NCBI GenBank assembly: GCA_012837655.1 | Contig: DUQT01000241.1 | Coordinates: forward strand, 1 to 8,179 | Origin: Actinomyces sp. | Lineage (GTDB): Bacteria > Actinomycetota > Actinomycetes > Actinomycetales > Actinomycetaceae | Direction of reading: 5' to 3' | DNA: 8,179 bases | In this document: positions 1-6,051 of the stretch, piece by piece | Layout: every line of letters begins with the position of its first letter | How positions within the stretch are numbered: position 1 is the first letter of the stretch | Program-made: the position numbers and the translations under genes | Notes under the pieces: generated by a model | The model's database searches: none | Seen by the model: only the letters and a program-made list of their open reading frames with translations | Told to the model about the DNA's origin: nothing

Positions 1-2
1 AG

Positions 3-263
3 GACAAGTACTTCCTGACCGACATGATTCCAGAGACTCCGAAGGAGCTCGGCTTCGAACCCGAATCCGACACTCCCCCGATTGATGGATACGTTGGCAA
101 CATGCCCTGGTGGAAGGTAGACAAGCGCTGGCCCAAGCTACGCACACCGCTATCTGCCGATCCGAAGCTTGTCGAAAGGGGCGTAAAGTCCGACCCGAAG
201 TGGGACGTCAAGCCCGAACACAAGAAGAACGAATCCAAGCAGACAAAGTCTGAGGAGGACTAA
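3..263 (+). CDS. 3' end of an unrecognised protein with a charged C-terminal tail
   Basis: The frame is open from the left edge of the window (codons from position 3) to the TAA at 261-263, giving the last 86 residues of a longer protein. An ATG at 24 exists, but no Shine-Dalgarno sequence lies before it and the codons upstream remain open, so I read this as the end of a longer gene rather than an 80-residue gene. The visible part is hydrophilic, with no membrane segment. It contains a Trp/Pro-rich stretch (MPWWKVDKRWPKLRTP) and ends in a Lys/Glu/Ser/Asp-rich tail (KKNESKQTKSEED), the kind of end often seen on cytoplasmic tails of membrane proteins. I do not recognise the family and assign no function. 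A strong hairpin follows 30 bases after the stop. Confidence 0.7.
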   Translation, partial: DKYFLTDMIPETPKELGFEPESDTPPIDGYVGNMPWWKVDKRWPKLRTPLSADPKLVERGVKSDPKWDVKPEHKKNESKQTKSEED

Positions 264-293
264 CCGTAGTACGAAATAGTTAGCAAGTAATAC

Positions 294-340
294 CAATAGT
301 TTGGGGGCGGCCACCTTAGTGGCCGCCCCCCAAACTATTG
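294..340. terminator. Long hairpin, probable bidirectional terminator
   Basis: The two arms (294-314 and 319-340) are complementary over 21 bp, with a 4-base loop (CTTA at 315-318) and one unpaired extra C in the right arm. The stem has a GC-rich core (GGGGGCGGCCAC) and AT-rich feet (CAATAGTTT / AAACTATTG). It lies between the stop of the upstream plus-strand gene (263) and the stop of the minus-strand putA (493), so it can end transcription from both converging genes. There is no clean T-run on either side beyond the AT-rich foot. It could instead act partly as an RNA-stabilising 3' structure. Confidence 0.75.
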
Positions 341-376
341 CTTGAACCTTCGTCTACTTGCTCGGATCTACCGCGC

Positions 377-391
377 TCACGCGGCGCGTGA
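377..391. repeat. Small perfect dyad in the putA downstream gap
   Basis: TCACGCG (377-383) and CGCGTGA (385-391) are perfect inverted copies around a single G. They sit in the 229-base gap between the left-edge gene and putA. A weaker imperfect hairpin (CCGA...TCGG, 408-427) follows. As neither gene starts here, these may be part of the 3' untranslated region of the putA message rather than an operator. I see no ORF or RNA gene in the rest of 341-492. Confidence 0.35.
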
Positions 392-492
392 TCCCGGCGG
401 ATAAACACCGAACGCTAGTTCGCTCGGCACCTGTCAGACAGATGTCGATGCCCAATGTTCCGCACATTCCCCGGCGAGCAAGCCCCGGACGT

Positions 493-3400
493 TCAGTCGA
501 CTAGCACCTGCGTTGACAGCGGGGTGCGGTTACCGAAGCGGTGGTTCGTGATCGAAACAGCCTGCTCATGAACGAACGGCAGAATCTCAACACGGCCGCA
601 CGAGGTTACCGGACCGTCCCATACTGCAACGTCGATGGAACCATCGACTGCTCGACGCAACTCGTCTCCGTCCTCGCCAATCATGCGAATACGAATGTCA
701 AGGTTTTCTTGTTCTTCGGCTTCTTCGGCGATGCGTTCCTGGAACTGGCGACTGCTCTCGGCCAGGATTTCCACGCCCAGGTTGCCTAGCAGGATGGAAA
801 GGTCGGTGGGTAGGAACTCGGTCAGCGAGATCGTGAGGTCCATGTCCGTGATTCCGCCACCCGCGTAGGAGCGCGCGAATGTGCTCTCGTCGTCCGGATC
901 CCACTTCCAGATCTCACCCAGGGCAAGTGCTGCAGAGAGGACGCGGAAGATCTCATACAGGGACGCGTCCTTACCAGCGCGAATTTCCGCGCCGGTCGGG
1001 ACGTAGCGGAACAGGTTGCGTTCCACTTCGACCTGAGACGGGTCGCTCAGAACGCCGAACTCGGTGTCCACTGCGTGCTGGTCGGACTCGACTGCGATCG
1101 CTAGGCGCTCGTAGTCTTCCGCATCCAGCAGGCGCTTCGCGGAACCCAGAAGTTCGCGTAGCTGCGGCGAATGCACCTTGGCCTCATGCTCGATTGCGGG
1201 CGGGAAGTCGCTTTCTTCGCGCTCTTCCGCCGCAATATCCACAGGCGTGAGGTCGCCGAATCCGAACAGGTAGTTCGGACCGCCAGCCTTCGCGGTTTCA
1301 CCAACCGCGGAACGCTTCCATCCACCAAACGGCTGACGCTGAACGATAGCGCCGGTAATACCGCGGTTTACGTACACGTTGCCGGCCTGGACGTTGTTAA
1401 GCCAGAAGTTGATCTCGTCAGGATCCAGCGAATGCAGGCCTGCAGTCAGGCCGTATTCGACCATGTTCTGCGCTTCGATCGCTTCATCCAGCGTGTCAAC
1501 GCGCATAACGCCGAGGATCGGACCGAAGTATTCAACCATGTGGTATTCAGACCCCGGTTCAACGCCGATGCGCACACCCGGGCTCCACAGGCGGTTCGTG
1601 TCGTCAAGCTTCTTCGGCTTGATTGCCCACTTCTGCCCTTCATCAAGCTGGGTTAGACCCCTGTAAAGTTTCTCGCCCGGCTCAGATGACAGCGGCCCCA
1701 TCTCGGCGGACAGGTCGTCACCCCAACCGATGTGAAGCGACCTCACGGCGTCAAGAAGCTGGTCGCGCACGCGACGCGAGAATCCAGTCGACCCCACCAA
1801 AATCACGTAGGAGGCCGCTGAACACTTCTGTCCAGCGTGACCAAACGCGGAATCGACGACGTCCTTAACCGCCAAATCCAAGTCGGCCGAGGGCGTGATG
1901 ATGATCGCGTTCTTACCAGAGGTTTCCGCCATGATTCGCAGGGTCGGATCCCAGGATCGGAAGAGCTCCGCGGTTTCGCTTCCGCCGGTGAGGACGACGC
2001 GCTTGACGCGCTCATCGGTTACCAGCTGCTTGCCTAGCTCGCGCTCCCCAACTGATACCAGGGTCAGCGCATCCTTAGGAACTCCAGCCGCCCACAGGCA
2101 TTCGGCCAGCAGGGCGCCAGTTCGGCGCGCGATTCCAGCGGGCTTCAAGATTGCACCCGAACCGGCCGCGAGCGCAGCCAGCGTGCCACCAACCGGAATA
2201 GCGATCGGGAAGTTCCACGGCGGCGTGATTAGCGTTAGCGGAACCGGGTTGAACTTGGCTCCGCGTAGCTTCTCCAGGTCAAGGGCGCGCTCTGCGTAGT
2301 AGTGCGCAAAGTCGATGCCTTCAGAAACCTCAATGTCGGCCTGTTGCAAGGACTTTCCGAGTTCCGAAGCCGCGACCTCAATTAGTTCGCCACGGCGACG
2401 TCCCATTTCAACGCCGGCGCGGTGCAGGATGTCGGCGCGTTCCTTCGCGGAACGCTCACCCCACTTTTTGCCGCCTTCGTATGCATTTTCGAGGACGTCA
2501 TTGAGTTCCTCTTCGGTGTTAATGGTTGCGGCTTCGATCGTATCGATGCCGAGCTTGGAGTCCTTAACTCGCGCCGCAATATCGCGCGCCCACTGCAGGT
2601 TCGCGGGTAGGGATGGGTCGGAGTCGGGAGTGTTGTTGAAGGTCCAGTCACCGGACGGGGTCTTCACCGGCTTCGCGATGTCGTCTTCAGTTTCGGTGTT
2701 GCGATCCTGGTGACGGTTCGGTCCGACGCGGCGGTCGCCCTCGCGCTCCATCTGCTCAACTGCGGCTAGGAAGCGGCGCTTCTCCTTATCAAAGGCATCC
2801 CTGTCGGTTCCGATGTCGAAGATGGATGCCATGAAGTTTTCATCCGCGGAGTTTTCCTCCAGGCGACGAACCAGGTAGGAGATCGCGACGTCGTACTCTT
2901 CAGGGCTTACAACCGGGACGTAGAGCAACAGGTCGCCAACGTCCTCGCGAACTGCGGCTGCCTGCTGGGTCGCCATACCGGAGAGCATTTCGATTTCGAT
3001 ATCGTCTTGAACGCCGCGCTCGTTAGCTAGTTCCCACGCGGCTGCAATCGTGAACAGGTTGTGTCCGGCGACGCCAATCTTCACGTTCTTGACGCGCTCC
3101 GGAGTCGTTGCCCAGTTCAGGATGCGCAGGTAGTTTGCATCTGTTGCCTGCTTGGATTCCCAGGTGGTTAGCTCCCAGTTACGCATCTTCGCATCGACGC
3201 GTTCCATCGCGAGGTTCGCGCCCTTCACGACGCGGACCTTGATTGGAGCTCCCCCGTCAGCAACGCGGGCGGCCGCCCATTCCTGCAGGTCCTTCATCGG
3301 GTTCAGAGTGTCCGGCAGGTATGCCTGGAGCACAATTCCGGCCTCGTAATTCTTAAGTTCCGGATGGTCCAGGATCCGCTTGAACACGTCGATCGTGATG

Positions 3401-4092
3401 TGCAGGTCGCGGTATTCCTCCATGTCGAGGTTGATGAACTTGCGCTTCGGGCTGCGCGCTGCGTACAGGTACAGCGGCAGAAGTTCTTCAACTGCGTGGT
3501 CAACGACGTCGTCGTAACCCCACGGGTTGTGCGGGCCCGTGACTGCGGAAACCTTAAGGGAAACATAGTCAATGTCGTCGCGTTCCAGCAGACGCTGAGT
3601 ATCGGACAGGCGCTTGCGAGCTTCCTTGTCGCCCAGAACGGCCTCGCCAAGAAGGTTCACGTTCAAAGAGGATCCGTCGGCCTTTAGGCGTTCAATCGCA
3701 GGCCCGAGCTTGTCATCAGTTACGTCAACGACGAGGTCGCCAACTAGCTGGCGGAAAACGCGGCGCGCGGCGGGCACGGAAACTTCCGGAACGAACTTGC
3801 CAACTGCACCACCGATCAGGGCGGGCGTGCGCAGGTACCACGGAAGGAAGTCCGGGTTCATGCCACCCATTTCAGCGAGGTGATCCGCCGCAACCTTCTC
3901 ATCTTCAGGGCGGATCACACCATCAACGAAGGAGACCGTGTAATCCAGGCCGCCCTCATCTTCGAGGACGTCGGCCAAAAGCTTAGCTGCCGGGTCAACG
4001 GGGTACTTGTTGGACTCATCAGCCCACTTGCGTGCCCTTGCGAGGGCCCTTTCAGCGATGTCTGCAAAATCCGTGTTCTCGGGGGCAGTCAT
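493..4092 (-). CDS. putA: Bifunctional proline dehydrogenase / L-glutamate gamma-semialdehyde dehydrogenase (PutA)
   Basis: This cytoplasmic or membrane-associated enzyme oxidises proline to pyrroline-5-carboxylate with FAD, then oxidises the hydrolysed semialdehyde to glutamate with NAD+. It has 1199 residues. The FAD-linked proline dehydrogenase barrel spans about 135-425, with NLLGE (146-150), SLKVSAVTG (178-186), NLDMEEYRD (221-229), GANLAMERVD (291-300), the HN at 344-345, and the substrate-binding YLVRRLEEN (406-414; the Arg-Arg pair at 409-410 corresponds to the pair conserved in E. coli PutA). The aldehyde dehydrogenase domain spans about 495-945: PWNFP with Asn627, glycine motif LTGGS (701-705), general base Glu723 in AETSGKN, nucleophile Cys757 in GQKCSAA, and EYFGP (854-858). 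Residues 950-1199 match the C-terminal region of longer PutAs, ending in the conserved tail GRVEILPFVHEQAVSITNHRFG (in two parts, 1166-1176 and 1177-1187). There is no N-terminal ribbon-helix-helix domain, so it should not self-repress. The start at 4092 is chosen for its Shine-Dalgarno sequence. An in-frame ATG at 4152 would add 20 residues but lacks one. All key residues are present. Confidence 0.96.
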   Translation of the reverse strand: MTAPENTDFADIAERALARARKWADESNKYPVDPAAKLLADVLEDEGGLDYTVSFVDGVIRPEDEKVAADHLAEMGGMNPDFLPWYLRTPALIGGAVGKFVPEVSVPAARRVFRQLVGDLVVDVTDDKLGPAIERLKADGSSLNVNLLGEAVLGDKEARKRLSDTQRLLERDDIDYVSLKVSAVTGPHNPWGYDDVVDHAVEELLPLYLYAARSPKRKFINLDMEEYRDLHITIDVFKRILDHPELKNYEAGIVLQAYLPDTLNPMKDLQEWAAARVADGGAPIKVRVVKGANLAMERVDAKMRNWELTTWESKQATDANYLRILNWATTPERVKNVKIGVAGHNLFTIAAAWELANERGVQDDIEIEMLSGMATQQAAAVREDVGDLLLYVPVVSPEEYDVAISYLVRRLEENSADENFMASIFDIGTDRDAFDKEKRRFLAAVEQMEREGDRRVGPNRHQDRNTETEDDIAKPVKTPSGDWTFNNTPDSDPSLPANLQWARDIAARVKDSKLGIDTIEAATINTEEELNDVLENAYEGGKKWGERSAKERADILHRAGVEMGRRRGELIEVAASELGKSLQQADIEVSEGIDFAHYYAERALDLEKLRGAKFNPVPLTLITPPWNFPIAIPVGGTLAALAAGSGAILKPAGIARRTGALLAECLWAAGVPKDALTLVSVGERELGKQLVTDERVKRVVLTGGSETAELFRSWDPTLRIMAETSGKNAIIITPSADLDLAVKDVVDSAFGHAGQKCSAASYVILVGSTGFSRRVRDQLLDAVRSLHIGWGDDLSAEMGPLSSEPGEKLYRGLTQLDEGQKWAIKPKKLDDTNRLWSPGVRIGVEPGSEYHMVEYFGPILGVMRVDTLDEAIEAQNMVEYGLTAGLHSLDPDEINFWLNNVQAGNVYVNRGITGAIVQRQPFGGWKRSAVGETAKAGGPNYLFGFGDLTPVDIAAEEREESDFPPAIEHEAKVHSPQLRELLGSAKRLLDAEDYERLAIAVESDQHAVDTEFGVLSDPSQVEVERNLFRYVPTGAEIRAGKDASLYEIFRVLSAALALGEIWKWDPDDESTFARSYAGGGITDMDLTISLTEFLPTDLSILLGNLGVEILAESSRQFQERIAEEAEEQENLDIRIRMIGEDGDELRRAVDGSIDVAVWDGPVTSCGRVEILPFVHEQAVSITNHRFGNRTPLSTQVLVD

Positions 4093-4097
4093 GTCAT

Positions 4098-4104
4098 CTC
4101 CTTT
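4098..4104 (-). promoter_or_regulatory. Shine-Dalgarno site that fixes the putA start
   Basis: Read on the minus strand this is AAAGGAG, five bases before the ATG at 4092. No comparable site precedes the longer in-frame start at 4152, so translation most likely begins at the residues MTAPENTDF. Confidence 0.8.
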
Positions 4105-4110
4105 GATTAC

Positions 4111-4125
4111 TTTTGGCGACCAAAA
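4111..4125. promoter_or_regulatory. TTTTGG-CGA-CCAAAA inverted repeat before putA
   Basis: A perfect inverted repeat with 6-bp arms and a 3-base centre lies 19-33 bases upstream of the putA ATG, next to the Shine-Dalgarno site. On the minus strand it reads CATTTTGGTCGCCAAAAG. The CATTTTGG half recurs upstream of putP (5804-5811). It may be an operator for a proline-responsive regulator or a short hairpin in the putA leader; the sequence alone cannot separate these. The rest of 4126-4230 is AT-rich and presumably holds the putA promoter, but I find no convincing -35/-10 pair. Confidence 0.4.
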
Positions 4126-4230
4126 TGTTGGGGCCGCCATTGCGCCGCGCATAAAGCATACAAGTTCAACTGTAGTCGAGCTGTTTATTTCACACGCGAA
4201 TTAAAACAATTTGTCCTAGATTTTCAACAT

Positions 4231-4266
4231 AAATGCAGCTCCAGCTGGATTGCTGGAGCTGCATTT
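4231..4266 (-). terminator. Hairpin terminator downstream of putP
   Basis: Perfect 15-bp arms (4231-4245 AAATGCAGCTCCAGC; 4252-4266 its exact inverse) enclose a 6-base loop. It begins 10 bases past the putP stop codon. Only a short T-run follows on the minus strand, in the foot of the stem (GCATTT). It separates putP from putA, so putA is probably transcribed mainly from its own promoter, with some possible read-through. Confidence 0.8.
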
Positions 4267-4276
4267 AACGATTTGG

Positions 4277-5767
4277 TTAGTCGGCTGATACGCCGGCTAG
4301 GGCTTCGTCGAATTCTTTCTCGATTTCCTCATTTGGCTTGTAGGTCATCTTTGAAACGACGACCGCGAAGAGGAGGTTGAGCAGGAAGCCGGGCAGGATC
4401 TCGTACAGATCCCAAAGGCCGCCGGACAGGTTGCCCCACACACCTACCGTGACTGCGCCTGCGATCATGCCGGCGATAGCACCCTGGTAGGTGAACTTGC
4501 ACCAGTAGAGGGACAGGATGACGGTCGGGCCGAAGGATGCGCCAAAGCCTGCCCACGCGAACGCGACCAGGCCAAGAATCGTGTCTGAACGCGGCCAGGC
4601 AAGCAGGGCTGCCAGGATTGCAACTGCGGCAACAGCCAGGCGTCCAAGCAGAACGCCGTCATTACCGGACAGGTCGCGCTTAGCGAAGGCGTGGTAAATA
4701 TCCTCGACGATTGCGGAGGACGTAACCAGAAGCTGCGAAGAAATCGTCGACATGATTGCAGCTAGGATTGCGGCAAGCATGAAACCAGCTACCAGCGGGT
4801 GGAACAGTAGCTGGCCAAGTGAGATGAACACCGATTCGGGGTTCTCAAGTTGCGCGGAGTCGTGCTGGTACACAGCAACACCAACGATAGCGGTCATGCC
4901 CGCACCAATAACTGCCAGGGCCATCCAGCCGATACCAATGCGGCGTGCGCGAACGGATTCCTTTGCGCTACGCAGCGCCATGAAGCGAACGATGATGTGA
5001 GGCTGTCCAAAGTAACCCAGACCCCACGCAAGTGCAGAAACGATGCCCATTGTCGCAAGGCCGGCACTCATGCCCGCGGTTAGCGAGAAGATATTCGGTT
5101 CGACAGCCTTCACAGCAGCCGTCATTTCGCTCCAGCCACCAACGTGCAAGATTCCAGCAATGGGAACGAGGACGAGAGCGGTGACCATCATCAGGCCCTG
5201 CACAACGTCAGTCCAGGAAACTGCTAGGAAGCCACCAACCAGGGTGTAAAGAACAACGATTGCGGCAACGAGGACGAGGCCGAGGTGGTAGTTCAGTCCA
5301 AATGACGCTTCAAAGAACGTGCCGCCAGCGACCATGCCGGAAGACACGTAGAACGTGAAGAACACGAAAATGATGATGCCGGCAACGACGCGGATCATTC
5401 GTGAGGAGTCGCGCAGACGCTGACCCAAGAACGATGGGACAGTGATTGAGTCGGATGCGACCTGCGAGTATGACCTCAGGCGCGGTGCGACGAACTTCCA
5501 GTTCAGCCACGCTCCAATCGTAAGTCCGACAGCGATCCAACCTTCGATGAGGCCGGTTGCGTAGATGGCGCCGGGCAGACCCATCAAGAGCCAACCTGAC
5601 ATATCCGATGCGCCAGCCGAAAGAGCGGCTGCAAGCGGGCCCAGCTTTCGACCACCGAGCATGTAGTCGTCAAAATCGCTGGTGCGGTTGTAGGCAAATA
5701 GACCAATCATGATCATGGCTACCAGGTAGATGATCATGGCAATCGCCTGATAGGTCGTCACCGACAT
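4277..5767 (-). CDS. putP: Sodium/proline symporter PutP
   Basis: This is a sodium:solute symporter family (SSS) protein of the cytoplasmic membrane that imports L-proline with Na+ and supplies PutA next door. Its 496 residues are close to the roughly 500 of the E. coli protein. It is very hydrophobic throughout, consistent with about 13 membrane helices. Diagnostic segments are DFDDYMLGGRKLGPLAAALS (31-50) with Arg40, ASDMSGW (53-59) with Asp55/Met56/Ser57, WTDVVQGLMM (185-194), YFGQPHIIVRFMALRS (252-267), and IMSTISSQLLVTSSAIVEDIY (338-358) with Ser340/Thr341. These Na+- and proline-binding positions fall at the same numbers as I recall for E. coli PutP. The C-terminus is an acidic cytoplasmic tail. 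The start at 5767 has AGAAGGAG five bases upstream. An in-frame ATG at 5794 would add nine polar residues, overlap this site and lacks its own. It runs in the same direction as putA, with a terminator between them. Confidence 0.96.
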   Translation of the reverse strand: MSVTTYQAIAMIIYLVAMIMIGLFAYNRTSDFDDYMLGGRKLGPLAAALSAGASDMSGWLLMGLPGAIYATGLIEGWIAVGLTIGAWLNWKFVAPRLRSYSQVASDSITVPSFLGQRLRDSSRMIRVVAGIIIFVFFTFYVSSGMVAGGTFFEASFGLNYHLGLVLVAAIVVLYTLVGGFLAVSWTDVVQGLMMVTALVLVPIAGILHVGGWSEMTAAVKAVEPNIFSLTAGMSAGLATMGIVSALAWGLGYFGQPHIIVRFMALRSAKESVRARRIGIGWMALAVIGAGMTAIVGVAVYQHDSAQLENPESVFISLGQLLFHPLVAGFMLAAILAAIMSTISSQLLVTSSAIVEDIYHAFAKRDLSGNDGVLLGRLAVAAVAILAALLAWPRSDTILGLVAFAWAGFGASFGPTVILSLYWCKFTYQGAIAGMIAGAVTVGVWGNLSGGLWDLYEILPGFLLNLLFAVVVSKMTYKPNEEIEKEFDEALAGVSAD

Positions 5768-5772
5768 AGGAG

Positions 5773-5780
5773 CTCCTTCT
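5773..5780 (-). promoter_or_regulatory. Shine-Dalgarno site that fixes the putP start
   Basis: AGAAGGAG on the minus strand lies five bases before the ATG at 5767 and supports the 496-residue form over the longer one beginning at 5794. Confidence 0.75.
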
Positions 5781-5802
5781 CCGTATTTGAACAAGTGATC
5801 AA

Positions 5803-5835
5803 CCCAAAATGAGCTAAGAAGTACTTCGATGTCAA
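5803..5835 (-). promoter_or_regulatory. Candidate putP promoter / operator region
   Basis: On the minus strand a consensus -35 hexamer TTGACA (5835-5830) lies about 63-68 bases before the putP ATG. The expected -10 at 17 bases (TCATTT, 5812-5807) is poor. Between them is a perfect 10-bp palindrome GAAGTACTTC (5818-5827), and overlapping the -10 is CATTTTGGG, shared with the putA upstream region. A weak -10 with operator-like elements inside would fit an activated or repressed promoter, but the promoter call itself is tentative. Confidence 0.3.
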
Positions 5836-5912
5836 GGAGCGTTACCGTTTCGTGACAATCTAACTCGCGTTTATCTCATCTTTTGGGCATTTCGGACTTT
5901 TTGCCTTCAAAA

Positions 5913-5918
5913 TATGAT
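5913..5918 (+). promoter_or_regulatory. Candidate -10 box for the DUF62-ECF operon
   Basis: TATGAT is close to the TATAAT consensus and lies just upstream of the structured leader, which would put the transcript start near 5923-5926, exactly at the first stem strand. The matching -35 is weak (TTCGGA, 5891-5896, 16-base spacer). A CTCATCTTTTGGG stretch at 5875-5887 is an imperfect inverted copy of the CCCAAAATGAG upstream of putP (5803-5813). Confidence 0.35.
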
Positions 5919-5922
5919 TTTT

Positions 5923-6051
5923 GGGGACAAATATGCGTCTTTGAGGGCGTGGCTTGGAAAACGCGTCCAAGATGAGATGCCTCAACACCTTTGTTCAGCG
6001 AATGGGTACGCTGAAGTTATCCCCGCATCCCTACGCATAGGAGACCCTATG
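5923..6051 (+). promoter_or_regulatory. Structured 5' leader, candidate translational riboswitch
   Basis: I can draw a three-way junction by hand. P1 pairs GGGGACAA (5923-5930) with TTATCCCC (6017-6024), eight positions with one C-A mismatch. P2 pairs TTGAGG plus C (5941-5946, 5948) with GCCTCAA (5979-5985), with one bulged G, and carries an inner hairpin CTTGGA / TCCAAG (5953-5958 / 5966-5971) with a 7-base loop. P3 is a perfect 7-bp hairpin TTCAGCG / CGCTGAA (5994-6000 / 6009-6015) with the loop AATGGGTA. The junction strands are 5931-5940, 5986-5993 and G6016. Downstream, a hairpin hides the ribosome site (separate entry). I see none of the signature motifs I know for TPP, FMN, cobalamin, SAM-I/IV, purine or ZTP riboswitches. 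Given the genes, a ligand linked to SAM, adenosine, methionine or the transporter's substrate is plausible but is inference. Confidence 0.5.
6036..6051 (+). promoter_or_regulatory. Hairpin sequestering the Shine-Dalgarno sequence and AUG of the DUF62 gene
   Basis: CATAGG (6036-6041) pairs perfectly with CCTATG (6046-6051) around the loop AGAC. The ribosome site AGGAG (6039-6043) is half in the stem and half in the loop, and the start codon ATG (6049-6051) is fully paired. The upstream segment ACGCATA (6033-6039), which includes the 5' half of this hairpin, is perfectly complementary to TATGCGT (5932-5938) in the leader junction, so the two pairings exclude each other. Confidence 0.5.

Noticed and set aside
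24..263. Complete small gene starting at ATG 24
   Set aside because: The frame stays open to the window edge and there is no ribosome site before 24, so it is better read as the end of a longer gene.
1171..1656. Plus-strand open frame of 161 codons inside putA
   Set aside because: It lies wholly antisense to the aldehyde dehydrogenase domain, whose catalytic motifs are intact. No ribosome site or family resemblance.
4093..4152. Longer putA start adding 20 residues
   Set aside because: There is no ribosome site before 4152, while AAAGGAG lies inside the extension, placed correctly for the start at 4092.
3880..4380. Plus-strand open frame of 166 codons across the putA 5' end and the putA-putP gap
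   Set aside because: It is opposite putA and the putP terminator, has no ribosome site, an arginine/serine-rich composition and no recognisable family. It is a shadow of putA and putP.
5914..6048. Upstream in-frame start giving a 330-residue DUF62 protein
   Set aside because: The ATG sits in the likely -10 box, has no Shine-Dalgarno sequence, and the extra 45 residues are not part of the family. The start at 6049 has AGGAG at good spacing and begins at the family's usual N-terminus.
5923..6048. Known riboswitch classes such as TPP, FMN, cobalamin, SAM-I/IV, purine or ZTP
   Set aside because: The conserved core motifs I know for these classes (for example the TPP CUGAGA and the FMN GGGGCAGGGUG) are not present. 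An Rfam search would be the proper test.
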